DNA of 64,000 bases from contig NZ_AOLN01000001.1 of NCBI RefSeq assembly GCF_000337815.1, positions 1 through 64,000 on the forward strand, written 5' to 3'. The number at the start of each line of letters is the position of its first letter. Positions within the stretch are counted from its first letter, which is position 1. This document shows, piece after piece, positions 30,963 through 40,657 of this stretch. A program made the translations under genes and the position numbers. Source of the stretch: Haloferax mucosum ATCC BAA-1512. GTDB lineage: Archaea > Halobacteriota > Halobacteria > Halobacteriales > Haloferacaceae. The notes under the pieces are model-generated. The model searched no databases and was not told the DNA's origin. It was given only the letters and a program-made list of their open reading frames with translations.

Positions 30963-33314
30963 TCAGTCCCGCAATCCGGTCAGCGATTCTAACAACAGGA
31001 CTGCGGTCTCTTTGGTCAGCGGGTCGTTGGCGTTCCCGCACTGCGGCGACTGCACGCACGACGGACAGCCGTCTTCGCAGTCGCAGTCGTCGATGAGTCG
31101 TGCCGTCTGCCGCATCAGTCGCTCGACGATATCGTAGCCGGCGCGGGTCAGACCGACGCCGCCGGAGTGGCCGTCGTAGATAAAAATCGTCGATTGGCCT
31201 GTGTGGTCATGATACGGCGTGGAGAGACCGCCGATGTCACCGCGGTCACAGAGGAGCGTCAGCGGGAAGAGCGAAATCATCCCGTGTTCGGCGGCGTGGA
31301 TGCCCCCGTTGAACGCGTAGTCGCTCCCCTTCTCGTGGGCCTCTCCCAACGCTCGCATCTCGGATTCGACGTCGTCGGGAACCGTGACGTACAGCGCCTT
31401 CGTCCGCAGACGCGTCTCCGGTAGGTCGAGCAGTTGGTGGCCGATGGTTGTCCCCCGCTTCGGGTCGCGGCGCTCGAAGCCGGTGATTTGCTTTCGCATC
31501 GTCACCTCTGCGAACCGGACTTCGACGTCCGACCGCGCGGACAGCGGTTTCGACGAGATGTCGCGTTCGACGGTGATATGTTTGTCGTGAAGGATGCGGG
31601 TGTAGTAGTCCGCCCACGTCGGTTGCAGACGTGCCACGTCGCGGTCGAGGTCGAGGTCGGTGACTTCGTAGGTCTGGCCTTGGTGATGGTACACCGCGCC
31701 GGGATGGGCGTCTCGAAGAGCGTTGTCGAACCCGAGTGTGGCGATAGATTCGTCGCTCCGCGAATCCATGAGTTGCACCTCGCGGTCGGTGATAGTTCGG
31801 AGGCTCATCGCGTGTTGCGGGCTTTCGCCGCCGTCGTGGGTCCACCGCACGCCCTCGTCGGTGTTCCGCCGTGCCAGTGTATCGTCGGCTTCGAGAGCGG
31901 ACACCACGTCCGGGAACGTCTCGCCGAAGTACGCGTCGTCGGCCGTCGAGAGCCAGTTTTCTGCGGCCGCACAGGCGACGTGTGACGGCAGTAGATGTTC
32001 GTTTTCGGGGTCTGAAACGGCCCGTTCCGGGTCGCCGTCGAAGAACTCTGCGGGGTGGTTCAGCAAGTACTGGTCGAGTTGGTCTTCGCCGCCGACGAGG
32101 ACGACGAGCGCGGGTCGCTCACCGCGACCGGCCCGCCCCGCTTGTTGCCACGCCGACATTCGTGTGCCGGGGTAGCCGTCGATGAGAACCACGTCGAGAC
32201 CGCCCACGTCTACGCCGAGTTCGAGAGCGTTGGTGCTCCACACCCCTGAAATGTCGCCGTCGTTGAGTCCCGACTCTATCTCCCGGCGTCGGTCGTTGGT
32301 GAGTGCGGCTTGATACGCCGCAATCTCGCCCGCCAGTTCGTGCTCGCCCCGACTTCGGAGGTCGCTCGCGCTCTCCGTGGCGTATCGCTCGGCGGCCTGC
32401 CTCGCTCGGGTAAACGTGAGTGTCTGGTGCCCGCGGGCTACGAGGTCGACGAAGAGGTTCTTGGTTTCGACGTGTCCCGAGCGTCTCCGTCCCGACCCGC
32501 CAGCATCCGGGGTTTCGTACTCCGGTGGATTCCACAGCACCCAGTGCGTCTCGCCGGTTCCGCTCGCGTCTTCGTCAACGAGCGCGAAAGACGACTCCGC
32601 CTCGCCCGTGATTCGCGCGGCGTGTTCGACGGGGTTGCCGATGGTCGCAGAACAGCAGACGAACTGCGGGTCCGACCCGAACCGTTCGCAGACGCGCTTG
32701 AGTCGGCGGAGTAAAAGCGCGACGTGACTGCCGAAGACACCGCGGTAGCCGTGTACCTCGTCGATGACGACCGTTTCGAGCGACGAGAAAAACCACTCCC
32801 ACAGGCGGTGTGCGTGCGGGAGAAGCGCGTAGTGAACCATGTCGGGGTTCGAAAGCAGTACCGTCGGCATCCGCTTTCGAACCTCGCGTTTTTCGGAGTT
32901 CGACAGGCGGCCGGTGTACTGGTCAACCGAGACGCGACTCCCGAACCCGAGACCGTGAGCGAGGTCCGACAGTGTTTCGAGTTGGTCGGCGACGAGCGCG
33001 TTTTGCGGGCCGAGATACAGCGTTCGGCCGCCGTGGTCCATCGCTCGCTCGAATGCGGGAATCGTGTACGCGAGGCTCTTACCGCTCGCAGTTCGGGTTG
33101 CGAGAACGACGTTGTCGCCGTCGCGGACGGCTTCGACCGCCTTGGCTTGGTGCCGGTAGAGACGGTCGATACCGCGAGTTTCGAGAGCCGACGACAACCG
33201 CGGCTCGAGGGCGATGTCGGCGAACGCCGGGTCGCGCGCGTCGAATCGGCGGTGAGCCGCTATCTGCCCCTCGTAGTACGGTCTGGCCCGGAGCCACTCG
33301 ATGAGGTCGTCCAC
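30963..33314 (-). CDS. MrfA/Hrq1-like DEAD/DEAH helicase with zinc C-terminus
   Basis: A 783-aa superfamily-2 helicase. Motif I is ATRTASGKSL near residue 76, motif II VIDEVHGYRG near 185, motif III CCSATIGNP, and motif VI QQAGRAGRGERPA. The C-terminal DUF1998 domain carries the cysteine cluster CDCEDGCPSCVQSPQCG. This architecture is that of Bacillus MrfA (YprA) and eukaryotic Hrq1, 3'-5' helicases linked to mitomycin and crosslink repair. Length fits. It is a single gene, divergent from the DCC-family gene. Confidence 0.9.
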   Translation of the reverse strand: MDDLIEWLRARPYYEGQIAAHRRFDARDPAFADIALEPRLSSALETRGIDRLYRHQAKAVEAVRDGDNVVLATRTASGKSLAYTIPAFERAMDHGGRTLYLGPQNALVADQLETLSDLAHGLGFGSRVSVDQYTGRLSNSEKREVRKRMPTVLLSNPDMVHYALLPHAHRLWEWFFSSLETVVIDEVHGYRGVFGSHVALLLRRLKRVCERFGSDPQFVCCSATIGNPVEHAARITGEAESSFALVDEDASGTGETHWVLWNPPEYETPDAGGSGRRRSGHVETKNLFVDLVARGHQTLTFTRARQAAERYATESASDLRSRGEHELAGEIAAYQAALTNDRRREIESGLNDGDISGVWSTNALELGVDVGGLDVVLIDGYPGTRMSAWQQAGRAGRGERPALVVLVGGEDQLDQYLLNHPAEFFDGDPERAVSDPENEHLLPSHVACAAAENWLSTADDAYFGETFPDVVSALEADDTLARRNTDEGVRWTHDGGESPQHAMSLRTITDREVQLMDSRSDESIATLGFDNALRDAHPGAVYHHQGQTYEVTDLDLDRDVARLQPTWADYYTRILHDKHITVERDISSKPLSARSDVEVRFAEVTMRKQITGFERRDPKRGTTIGHQLLDLPETRLRTKALYVTVPDDVESEMRALGEAHEKGSDYAFNGGIHAAEHGMISLFPLTLLCDRGDIGGLSTPYHDHTGQSTIFIYDGHSGGVGLTRAGYDIVERLMRQTARLIDDCDCEDGCPSCVQSPQCGNANDPLTKETAVLLLESLTGLRD

Positions 33315-33423
33315 ACGTCCACTGCGAACGTCCCCGTCCTAACGCTGTCGAATAAATGTTCCATGCTACCGTATGTCTATGTCTGCCGAGCTGTTTTTGT
33401 TTCCTCAATCCCGACGGAAGGGT

Positions 33424-33849
33424 ATGAACACGGACGCGGTGCTCATCTACGACGGCGAGTGTCCCTACTGCTCTGTCGCCGCGACGGCGCTGAAGCGTCT
33501 CGACGACGTGGAAGCGATTTCGTGGTACGACGACGCCGCGCAGGCGTTCTTGGCAGTCCAGTTCGAGGAGATTCCGTTTGCGATGGTTCTCGCAGACGAT
33601 GCCGAGGGCCGCGTCTACGCGGGCCGCGCGGCCGCCAAAGAACTCACAGACAGAGCCGGGATGCCCGGACTGCTCGGCAGTCTCGTCCGCGACAATTACA
33701 CGACGATTGCGAAGGTCGTCGGCGTGGCCAGCGGGCGCGGCCGCGACCCCGACGACGTCCACAGCACCTATCCGATGGCACCCGCGGCCGCCGACCTGTT
33801 CGACCGACTCGTCGAACACGCCGAGCCGCGGCCCGCGGAACTTTCGTAG
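33424..33849 (+). CDS. DCC-family (DUF393) thiol-redox protein
   Basis: A 141-aa thioredoxin-fold-like protein with the signature YDGECPYCSVAA at residues 9-20 (D-x-x-C-x-x-C). The later GRAAAKELTDRAG segment corresponds to the conserved helix of the family. Partner unknown. ATG 33424 is preferred over 33373 since the family begins about 8 residues before the CxxC. The next gene follows after 22 nt. Confidence 0.85.
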   Translation: MNTDAVLIYDGECPYCSVAATALKRLDDVEAISWYDDAAQAFLAVQFEEIPFAMVLADDAEGRVYAGRAAAKELTDRAGMPGLLGSLVRDNYTTIAKVVGVASGRGRDPDDVHSTYPMAPAAADLFDRLVEHAEPRPAELS

Positions 33850-33871
33850 TTCCGCTCGCATCGTCCGCACG

Positions 33872-34369
33872 ATGACCGACGACAACCGCGAGCGACCGGT
33901 CTACTCGCTCGCACCCGATCTCCTCGGCACCGACGACGACCCGCTCGCCCTCGACACGGCGTCGCCGTCGGGGACCTACGCGCTCGTCTTCGACGTTCCC
34001 GAGACGACTATCGAGGTCGGCGCGCTCGGTGCGTGTCGATTCCCTGCCGGCGGGTACGTCTACGTCGGGAGCGCGTTCGGCACTGGCGGGCTTCGACGCG
34101 TCCGCAGGCACCGACGAGTCGCGTCGGGCGCACACGACGCTCGCCACTGGCACGTGGACTATCTCGGCGGCCACTCAGACGTCGCACTCGAACGGGTCGT
34201 CTGCGTCACCGACCGCGATGTCGAGTGCGCCGTCGCGTCGGCACTCGGCGCTCCCACCGTCGATGGATTCGGCTCGTCCGACTGTTCGTGCGAGGCACAC
34301 CTCACGCGGCATCGAGACGCTGAGACGGCAGTCTCGCTCGCGGAGACAGCGTTTCGAGACAAAAGTTGA
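33872..34369 (+). CDS. DUF123 (GIY-YIG-like) protein
   Basis: A 165-aa protein of the DUF123 family, a minimal GIY-YIG-like nuclease fold that is fused to endonuclease III in some archaea. Visible motifs are SGTYALVFDV (first strand), FPAGGYVYVGSAFG with the second YIG-like strand, RRHRR, and RHWHVDYL. The Cys-rich SDCSCEAHLTRH near the end is also conserved in this family. It may cut or bind damaged DNA; nuclease activity is inferred. It lies just after the DUF393 gene and is probably co-transcribed. Confidence 0.82.
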   Translation: MTDDNRERPVYSLAPDLLGTDDDPLALDTASPSGTYALVFDVPETTIEVGALGACRFPAGGYVYVGSAFGTGGLRRVRRHRRVASGAHDARHWHVDYLGGHSDVALERVVCVTDRDVECAVASALGAPTVDGFGSSDCSCEAHLTRHRDAETAVSLAETAFRDKS

Positions 34370-34387
34370 GGGGAAGGCGTTCCCCTC
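34368..34387 (+). terminator. Hairpin at the end of the DUF123 gene
   Basis: GAGGGGAA-GGCG-TTCCCCTC, a perfect 8-bp stem whose first bases overlap the stop codon. A second longer inverted repeat (GTCCGA...TCGGAC, about 34390-34423) follows. There is no T-run. Confidence 0.5.
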
Positions 34388-34603
34388 GCCCGTCCGAACC
34401 GGACCGGGCACCCCGGGTCGGACGGTAAAGCCGGTTGTCAGAGGCACCCCGGCGTCAAACAGTACCACTGCCACCCGCTTTACTTCATCTATCGCCCAAC
34501 TCTGTCAGGGGGTGACATTTGATATATAAATATATGGTTTGTTTTTATTCTAAACCCGGAATACTCCGTCCATTTATGTACAATGGTCCCCGAATACTCT
34601 ACT

Positions 34604-35395
34604 ATGACCCGTCCTGACGCGGACGAGGTGCTCGAAGTACTCGCGGCGCGGGTTGACGTACTCGCGGCGCTCGCCCGTCAGCCACGGAAGACGTCCGAGT
34701 TGACCGCCGACCTTCCCGTTTCCCGTTCTACTATCGACCGAGGGCTACGCAAGCTAGAACGCGTCGGGTTCGTCGAGACGGTTGACGGCGCTCACCACCT
34801 CACCCTCGCCGGATGGTTGGCGCTCGATGCGTACGACCAGTTCGACGACCAGTTAGACGATATCGACGCGGCCGCGACGGCGCTCGAACCGCTCGAATCG
34901 GACGTTTCTATCGACCCTGTGTTTCTCCACGGAAGCGATGTGGTCGTTGCGAACGGCGGCGACGAAAACGCCGTCATCTCCCACCTCACGTCGGTTATCG
35001 ACGAGGCGGAGGCGGTACGGGGCTGTTCCCGAGACGCGTCCGAAAAGCGTCTCGACACCTATCATCGGCGAATCGTCGAAGACCAAATTCCGGTCGAACT
35101 CGTCGTGACCGACGAGGTCGTCCAACGGCTCATCACGTCGTATCGAGCGGAACTCGCCGACGCCTGCGCCGCCGAATCGTTCTCACTGCACTCAGTCGAG
35201 TCGCTCCCGTACGACCTCATCGTCGCCGAACGCCCGGGTCGGTCCGTTGCGTTGCTCGTGACCCACGATTCGGGAACTCCCTTTGGTCTTATCTACACCG
35301 AGCGGCCCGAAGGCGTCTCGTGGGCGCGACAGCAGATTGCCGACTGGCGAGCGTCTTCAAGCCCGCTTCCGCTCCCCTCGTTCGACGATACGTAA
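34604..35395 (+). CDS. Winged-helix transcriptional regulator with DUF1724-like domain
   Basis: A 263-aa DNA-binding protein. The N-terminal 70 residues are a winged helix (VLAALARQPRKTSELTADL, then VSRSTIDRGLRKLERVGFV as recognition helix). The remainder is a regulator domain like that of methanogen/haloarchaeal HTH-DUF1724 proteins. TTTATGTA at 34573-34580 lies 28 nt before ATG 34604, favouring that start over ATG 34583. The upstream 34515-34570 is very AT-rich. Target unknown; the downstream aminotransferase gene is only 76 nt away on the same strand. Confidence 0.85.
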   Translation: MTRPDADEVLEVLAARVDVLAALARQPRKTSELTADLPVSRSTIDRGLRKLERVGFVETVDGAHHLTLAGWLALDAYDQFDDQLDDIDAAATALEPLESDVSIDPVFLHGSDVVVANGGDENAVISHLTSVIDEAEAVRGCSRDASEKRLDTYHRRIVEDQIPVELVVTDEVVQRLITSYRAELADACAAESFSLHSVESLPYDLIVAERPGRSVALLVTHDSGTPFGLIYTERPEGVSWARQQIADWRASSSPLPLPSFDDT

Positions 35396-35471
35396 CTCGA
35401 TTTTCGACTCTCGACGTGCCCCGAATCAGTGGCCCGCTACCCCAACGACTTACCGGATTGCACGCGAAGCC

Positions 35472-36620
35472 ATGTCAATGACGACGACGTTTCCCGCGAT
35501 TCCCTATCTCGAATGGATCGTCGGGCGAGTCGATGCGGCGACTCACGACCTTGCGACCAGCGACCTCAACGCGTCGGACCACGACGACGCTCTCGTCCCT
35601 CCGCTTTTATCCGGTCTCGACGACCCCGACGACGAGACGCTGGTCGCCCAACTCGCACGTCGATACGACGTTCCGGAGTCGTCCGTGCTCGTCACTGCCG
35701 GCGCGTCGAACGCGAACTTCCTCGCTACCAGCGCGCTTCTCGACCTCGCCGACGAACTTCCGGAGGACGGCGACGTCGACACCGACGTGGCCGAGTCGTC
35801 GTCTCGTGACCAAGTACTCGTCGAGAAACCGGGATACCAACCGTTGCTTGCGACGCCCGACGCGCTGGGTGCTCGCGTCGATCGGTTCGTCCGCCCGCCG
35901 GAGTTCGATTTCGAACTCGAATCCAACCGAATCAGCGGGGCCGCGACCGAGGCGTTCGCGTACGCCATCGTCACCAACCGGCACAACCCCTCTGGGAAAC
36001 TTGCAACGCGACCCGAACTCGCCGAGATGGCTGTGGCCGCTGACGACGCGGGCGGGTCGCTCCTCGTCGATGAAGTGTACGCCCCGTACGTTGACCCCGC
36101 GGCCGACGGGCCGTTCGGCGGCATCACCGCGGCCGGCTTGCCGAACACCGTCGTCACCGGCTCGTTGACCAAATTCTACGGTCTCAGCGGACTCCGAATC
36201 GGGTGGATAATCGGGCCGGAGGCGGTTGTCGAACGGGCGCGCGAAACCTCGATGTATTTCCCGTCCGTCGCGGACCCGAGTGCCAAACTCGCCCGGCGCG
36301 CGCTCCACCACAGCGACGACATCGAAACCACCGCCCGCGACTACCTCTCGACCAACCACGACCTCCTCGCGTCGTTCGTCGCCGACCAACCTTCCCTGTC
36401 GGGACGGGTGCACCCCGGCGCGTCGTTCGCGTTCCTCGAACACGACGACTACGACGGCGACGAGGTTTCCGACGCCGCGTGGGAAAACGGCGTTCTCGTC
36501 GTTCCGGGCCGCTTTTTCGACTCGCCCGACGCGTTCCGCCTCTCGCTCGGCGGCAACCCCGACGACATGGCCGCCGCCCTCAACGCGTTCGGCACCGTGC
36601 TCGACGAACTCGCTGAGTGA
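35472..36620 (+). CDS. PLP-dependent aminotransferase, class I/II
   Basis: A 382-aa fold-type-I aminotransferase. The PLP lysine is in TGSLTKFYGLSGLRIGW near residue 235, and the Asp that binds the pyridine nitrogen is in LLVDEVYAPY. Asn of TNRHNPSG and the C-terminal Arg in FRLSLGGN complete the site. Family length is normal. The amino donor cannot be predicted. ATG 35472 or 35478 are equivalent; longer starts overlap the regulator gene. Confidence 0.9.
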   Translation: MSMTTTFPAIPYLEWIVGRVDAATHDLATSDLNASDHDDALVPPLLSGLDDPDDETLVAQLARRYDVPESSVLVTAGASNANFLATSALLDLADELPEDGDVDTDVAESSSRDQVLVEKPGYQPLLATPDALGARVDRFVRPPEFDFELESNRISGAATEAFAYAIVTNRHNPSGKLATRPELAEMAVAADDAGGSLLVDEVYAPYVDPAADGPFGGITAAGLPNTVVTGSLTKFYGLSGLRIGWIIGPEAVVERARETSMYFPSVADPSAKLARRALHHSDDIETTARDYLSTNHDLLASFVADQPSLSGRVHPGASFAFLEHDDYDGDEVSDAAWENGVLVVPGRFFDSPDAFRLSLGGNPDDMAAALNAFGTVLDELAE

Positions 36621-36669
36621 GTCGGGATTGTCGTACGGGACATTCCGAACTACCGTCCGAGAGCTTGGT

Positions 36670-36770
36670 CCCCGCCGTACGAAGCTCTCCGACCCCGCCA
36701 TACGAAGCCCTCCGACTCCGCCATACGAAGCCCTCCGACTCCGCCGCACGGGACCTTCCAACCCCGCCTA
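36670..36770. repeat. 23-bp tandem repeats between convergent genes
   Basis: The unit is TACGAAGCCCTCCGACTCCGCCA. Copies start at 36678, 36701 and 36724, with a diverged fourth near 36747. They fill most of the space between the aminotransferase and the FAD/Fe-S gene. Confidence 0.85.
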
Positions 36771-36774
36771 CGAG

Positions 36775-39700
36775 TTACGTTTCGATAGCTTGCGTTAGCA
36801 TCTCGATTGGGTGCGGTGGCTCCTCGTCGGCACCGGGCATCTCTTCGAGTTGCGTCCGGCAGGACGCGCCGGGTGCGACGACGATGTCGCCCGGACTCTC
36901 GGCCACTTGGTCGTAGAGGATGCTCCCGATAGCTTTCGACATCGAGTAGTGCTCGGCCTCGTAGCCGAACGAACCTGACATCCCACAGCACGTCGAGTCC
37001 AGCGGGTCAACGTCGTAGCCCGCCCGCGAGAGGACACCCACCGCGTGGTGGTCTTTCTTCGTGGACTTCTGGTGGCAGTGGCCGTGGTACGTCAGCGTGT
37101 CGTCCTGCGGAATGAACGACAGCGTCTCGTCCAACCTGAACGTGTCGAAGTATTCCATGATACCGTATGTGTTGGCCGCGACGGCCGCGACGTCGTCGCC
37201 GGAGAGTAAATCCAGATAGTCCGACTGGAACATCACGGCGTCAGAGGGTTCACAACAGACGATGTCCCAGCCCGAATCGAGATACGGTGCGAGTGCTTTG
37301 ACGTTCTGCTCCGCGTCGGCGCGGGCCTTGTCGAGAAAGCCCTTCGAGTGCGGTGGCCGTCCGGACCCGGTGACACCGTCGGGGATGCGGACGTGGACGT
37401 TCGCGGCTTCGAGCGCCCGCACCGCGGCTTTGCCGACAGCTGGGTGGTTGTAGTTCGTGTACGTGTCGGGGAACAACAACACCTTGCGGTCTGCCTGTTG
37501 TTCTGCGATGGTCGCCGCACCACGGGATTCGAACCACTCGACGAAACTCGTCCCGTGGAACGTCGGTAGCGTTCGCTCTTTGGCGATGCCCATGGTTCGC
37601 TCCAGCACCGTTCGCGCGCCCGGGAGTTTCGTCGCACCGTTGGCGAGTCCCGCGAACGTCGAACCGAGTTTCGAAAGCGAATCGATATTGGCGAAGAGTT
37701 TGTCGCGGAGGCTCGACCCATTTCGCTGGTGGTACTCGTGCATCACCTCAGCTTTCATCTTCGCCATATCGACCTCGCTCGGGCAGTCTTTCGAACAGCC
37801 CTTACAGCCGATACAGAGGTCGAGTACCTCGTCTACGAATTCGTCTTCGAATAGCTCGTCTTCCGGAAGGCCGCCGCTCATGGCCTGTCGGAGCATGTTG
37901 GCCCGCCCGCGAGTCGAGAGAATCTCCTCTTCGGACGCGCGGAAGGTCGGACACATGACCCCGCCGACTGTGGACTGCTGGCCGCGACAGCCGGCGCATC
38001 CGTGGCAGAGTTCTGCCATCCCCTGAAAGCCGTTTTCGTTGTCCCAGTTGAGCGCGGAGTCGAAACCAGCGTCGAAGTCGTAGTCCGGCGAGAACCGAAG
38101 GTTCTCGGTCATGTCGTAGTCGCCGCAGATGTTCCCCGGATTGAGGAGCCAGTCGGGGTCGAACGCGGCTTTGAGGTCCCGGAAGACGTTCCAGAGGTGG
38201 TCGCCGTACAGTTTTCGATTCCACTGCGTCCGCGCGCGACCGTCGCCGTGTTCGCCGGAGACAGAGCCGCCGTACTTGACGACCAAATCGGTCACCTCGT
38301 CGGCGATGGTCTCGAACGTCTCGACGCCTTCGACCGTCTTCGTGTTGACGAGCGGGCGGATGTGGAGCACGCCCGGTCCCGCGTGCGCGTAGTAGGATGC
38401 GAACGTGTCGTGGTCGTCGAGGATGTCTTGAAACTCGGAAACGAACGCTGGGAGATTCGCCGCCGGGATGGCGGTGTCTTCGATGTACGCGATGTGTTTT
38501 TCGTCGGTCGTCCGCGAGAGGAGAATCGGAAGCCCGGACTTGCGCATCTTCCAGAATTTTGCGCGCGTGTCGGCGTCGTGGGCTTCCATGAAATCGGTCG
38601 CATAGCGGTCCGTATCGGTCACCGAGGTCGCGCCGGACTCGGAGTCGAATTCGGTGCCGTCGGGGTCGATGACACGGTCCGCGACGAGGTCTGCGACCTT
38701 CTGTTTGCCCGCCGCGTCGCTGTCGGCGTAGAACTCGACTAAGAGCGTCGAGTCAGTTCCCTCGGGGAGCATCCCGACTACGTCCGCGAACTCGGCGGTG
38801 TCGCGTGCGAGGTCGAGAAGTACGTCGTCCATGACCTCGACGGCGGCAGGTTCGTGTTCGAGGATGGGTGCAACATCGTGCATCGCGTCCAGCACGTCGT
38901 CGTAGGTGAGGAGTGCGACGGCGGCCGTCTCCGGGATGGGTTCGAGCGAGACGGTCGCTTTCGTGATGATTGCGAGGGTGCCCTCGCTCCCGGCGATGAG
39001 GCGACCGAGGTTGACGGTTCCCGCCTCCCAGTCCTCGTCGAAACCGCTGTCGTCCGGAGTGCGGCGCTCGCCACGCATCTCGTCAACGAGCATATCGAGA
39101 TTGTACCCCGACACGTTGCGCTTCAGGTCGGGAAAGCGCTCTCGTATCTCGTCGGCTTCTTCGTCGAGTATCTGTGCGACCTTCGCGTAGATTCGCTCTT
39201 CGAGGGTTCCGTCGAGGTCGCCGCGCTCGCGGAGAGCATCGACGCGCACCTCACCGAACGTCGTCACCGTGCCGTCGGCGAGCACAGCCTCGACCTCTTC
39301 GATGTAGTAGTCCGTTTTCCCGTATTTCAGCGAGTGTGCGCCGGTGGAGTTGTTGCCGATAGCGCCCCCGAGCGCGGAGCGGTCGCCCCACGCCGGGTCG
39401 GGAGCGAACTTCAGGCCATGTGGGGCTAATTCCTCGTTGAGTTCGCCGAGTCGGACGCCGGCTTGAGCGGTCACTGTCTCGGTGTCGGGGTCGATTGCTT
39501 CGACCGACCTCATGTGTCGCATGAGGTCGAGTACGACCGCTTCGTTGACCGTCTGCCCGGCCAGACTCGTGCCGCCACCGCGAGGTAAAACGGGAATCTC
39601 TCGTTCGGCGCAGTACTCCATCACCGCAACCACGTCGGCGGTCGATGTCGGCATGACGACGCCGATAGGCGTCTTCTCGTACGCGGAGGCGTCGGTCGAG

Positions 39701-39855
39701 TACAGCGTTCTCGTGTAGGTGTCGAATCGCACATCGCCCTCGACGAGAGATTCGAGGTCTTCGACCAGCCCCGGCCGCTCTACGTCGTCGTTGACGTAAT
39801 CGTAGTCGCCCTCCAACGAGGGGTCGGCGGCCGGTTCGTGCGTGTTAGATGCCAT
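36775..39855 (-). CDS. D-lactate dehydrogenase-like FAD/Fe-S oxidoreductase
   Basis: A 1026-aa fusion of an FAD-binding oxidase and a GlpC-like iron-sulfur protein, as in DLD-II/Dld-type enzymes feeding electrons to the membrane quinone pool. The PCMH FAD motif VLPRGGGTSLAGQT is near residue 92, GGAIGNNSTGAHSLKYG follows, and the FAD C-domain has HAGPGVLHIRP. A cysteine cluster CHGCAGCRGQ precedes the [4Fe-4S] site CIGCKGCSKDCPSEVDMAK. The CCG-type motifs CHGHCHQKSTKK-like and STCCGMSGSFG are near the end. No signal peptide. D-2-hydroxyacid such as lactate is the likely substrate. Confidence 0.9.
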   Translation of the reverse strand: MASNTHEPAADPSLEGDYDYVNDDVERPGLVEDLESLVEGDVRFDTYTRTLYSTDASAYEKTPIGVVMPTSTADVVAVMEYCAEREIPVLPRGGGTSLAGQTVNEAVVLDLMRHMRSVEAIDPDTETVTAQAGVRLGELNEELAPHGLKFAPDPAWGDRSALGGAIGNNSTGAHSLKYGKTDYYIEEVEAVLADGTVTTFGEVRVDALRERGDLDGTLEERIYAKVAQILDEEADEIRERFPDLKRNVSGYNLDMLVDEMRGERRTPDDSGFDEDWEAGTVNLGRLIAGSEGTLAIITKATVSLEPIPETAAVALLTYDDVLDAMHDVAPILEHEPAAVEVMDDVLLDLARDTAEFADVVGMLPEGTDSTLLVEFYADSDAAGKQKVADLVADRVIDPDGTEFDSESGATSVTDTDRYATDFMEAHDADTRAKFWKMRKSGLPILLSRTTDEKHIAYIEDTAIPAANLPAFVSEFQDILDDHDTFASYYAHAGPGVLHIRPLVNTKTVEGVETFETIADEVTDLVVKYGGSVSGEHGDGRARTQWNRKLYGDHLWNVFRDLKAAFDPDWLLNPGNICGDYDMTENLRFSPDYDFDAGFDSALNWDNENGFQGMAELCHGCAGCRGQQSTVGGVMCPTFRASEEEILSTRGRANMLRQAMSGGLPEDELFEDEFVDEVLDLCIGCKGCSKDCPSEVDMAKMKAEVMHEYHQRNGSSLRDKLFANIDSLSKLGSTFAGLANGATKLPGARTVLERTMGIAKERTLPTFHGTSFVEWFESRGAATIAEQQADRKVLLFPDTYTNYNHPAVGKAAVRALEAANVHVRIPDGVTGSGRPPHSKGFLDKARADAEQNVKALAPYLDSGWDIVCCEPSDAVMFQSDYLDLLSGDDVAAVAANTYGIMEYFDTFRLDETLSFIPQDDTLTYHGHCHQKSTKKDHHAVGVLSRAGYDVDPLDSTCCGMSGSFGYEAEHYSMSKAIGSILYDQVAESPGDIVVAPGASCRTQLEEMPGADEEPPHPIEMLTQAIET

Positions 39856-40359
39856 TGATTAGCTCTCTTGTAGGTCGGTTCGCGCGAAAGGTAAAAGGCA
39901 CCCGGGAAGGGGTATAGTTCCGCTTCCAGTCTCGTAGTCTCTCGTTTTTCGTTTCTTGTTCTCGTTTCTCGTTTCTCGCCTCTCTTCCGTTCCTCATCTC
40001 TCACCTCTCATCCTTCGTCCGTCCTTCGTCCTTCGTCCCTCGTCTCTCACTCCTCTTCCCCTCATCTCTCGCCCCCTCATCCCTTGACGACCGACACAAT
40101 CAATCTCTTCACCGACTCGCACACCTACGATTCGGCCGCGCGTCGCGGCCGCGGCACGGGTCGTTCTCAGTGACATTTTTCCATCAGTCACTCCACAAAT
40201 ATCTACTGGCCGAAGTGAGAAATTTCTGGCAGGTTAGTGCGTACTTGACCCCGCTACTCCCCGGTTTTTCGCCCCGATGTCGGACGCTCGTCAGCCACGT
40301 GTCTGCGTGCGTGCCGCGGGCTACGAACAATTAAGACCCGGCATCCCATGTTGGCGGGT
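39856..40359. other. Spacer with a long polypyrimidine tract
   Basis: The left part is dominated by a nearly uninterrupted C/T tract (see 39927-40085). The right part (40086-40330) shows a GC-rich inverted repeat (GCCGCGCGTCGCGGC near 40135-40149). It also holds AT-rich sequence before the PRC-barrel gene. No gene seen; minus-strand frames here are Arg/Glu low-complexity artefacts. Confidence 0.6.
39927..40085 (+). repeat. Polypyrimidine low-complexity tract
   Basis: About 160 bases almost entirely C and T, broken mainly by single G and A bases. It starts as 7-8-nt TTTCTCG units, passes through CATCTCTCACCTCT, then becomes 7-nt TCCTTCG units. It may form triplex (H-DNA) or reflect slippage. 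Confidence 0.9.
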
Positions 40360-40653
40360 ATGGACGGGACGCCCGAAGAGATTACGACGCTCGTAGGCCG
40401 AGAGGTCTACTCGAACAACGGTGTGTTCGTCGGCGAGGTCGAAGACGTTCGCCTCGACTTAGACCACGAGACGGTCACCGGACTTGCACTGACGGCGCTG
40501 AACGACGAACTGTTCCGCAATCAAATCGAACCCGGAAAGGGCGTGCTCATTCCGTATCGGTGGGTCCGTGCTGTCGGTGACGTCATCCTCATCAACGACG
40601 TCATCGAGCGTCTGAAGAATCCCGAAGAAGACGAAGAATCGATCGTCGTCTGA
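40360..40653 (+). CDS. cdpB1: PRC-barrel protein, CdpB-like
   Basis: A 97-aa single PRC-barrel domain protein. The motif LVGREVYSNNGVFVGEVEDV at the start and GVLIPYRWVRAVGDVILI near the end define the fold, and the C-terminus is acidic. Small haloarchaeal PRC-barrel proteins of this type (CdpB1/CdpB2) bind SepF and modulate FtsZ-based division; I think this is CdpB1 from its size and its position next to the TrkA-N/DHH gene. TTAAG at 40329 is 29 nt before ATG 40360, favouring it over ATG 40348. Confidence 0.75.
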   Translation: MDGTPEEITTLVGREVYSNNGVFVGEVEDVRLDLDHETVTGLALTALNDELFRNQIEPGKGVLIPYRWVRAVGDVILINDVIERLKNPEEDEESIVV

Positions 40654-40657
40654 GGTT

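Noticed and set aside
39780-40191. Minus-strand frames rich in Arg/Glu (RDEERKRGEKRETR)
   Set aside because: They translate the polypyrimidine tract; low complexity, no conserved domain expected.
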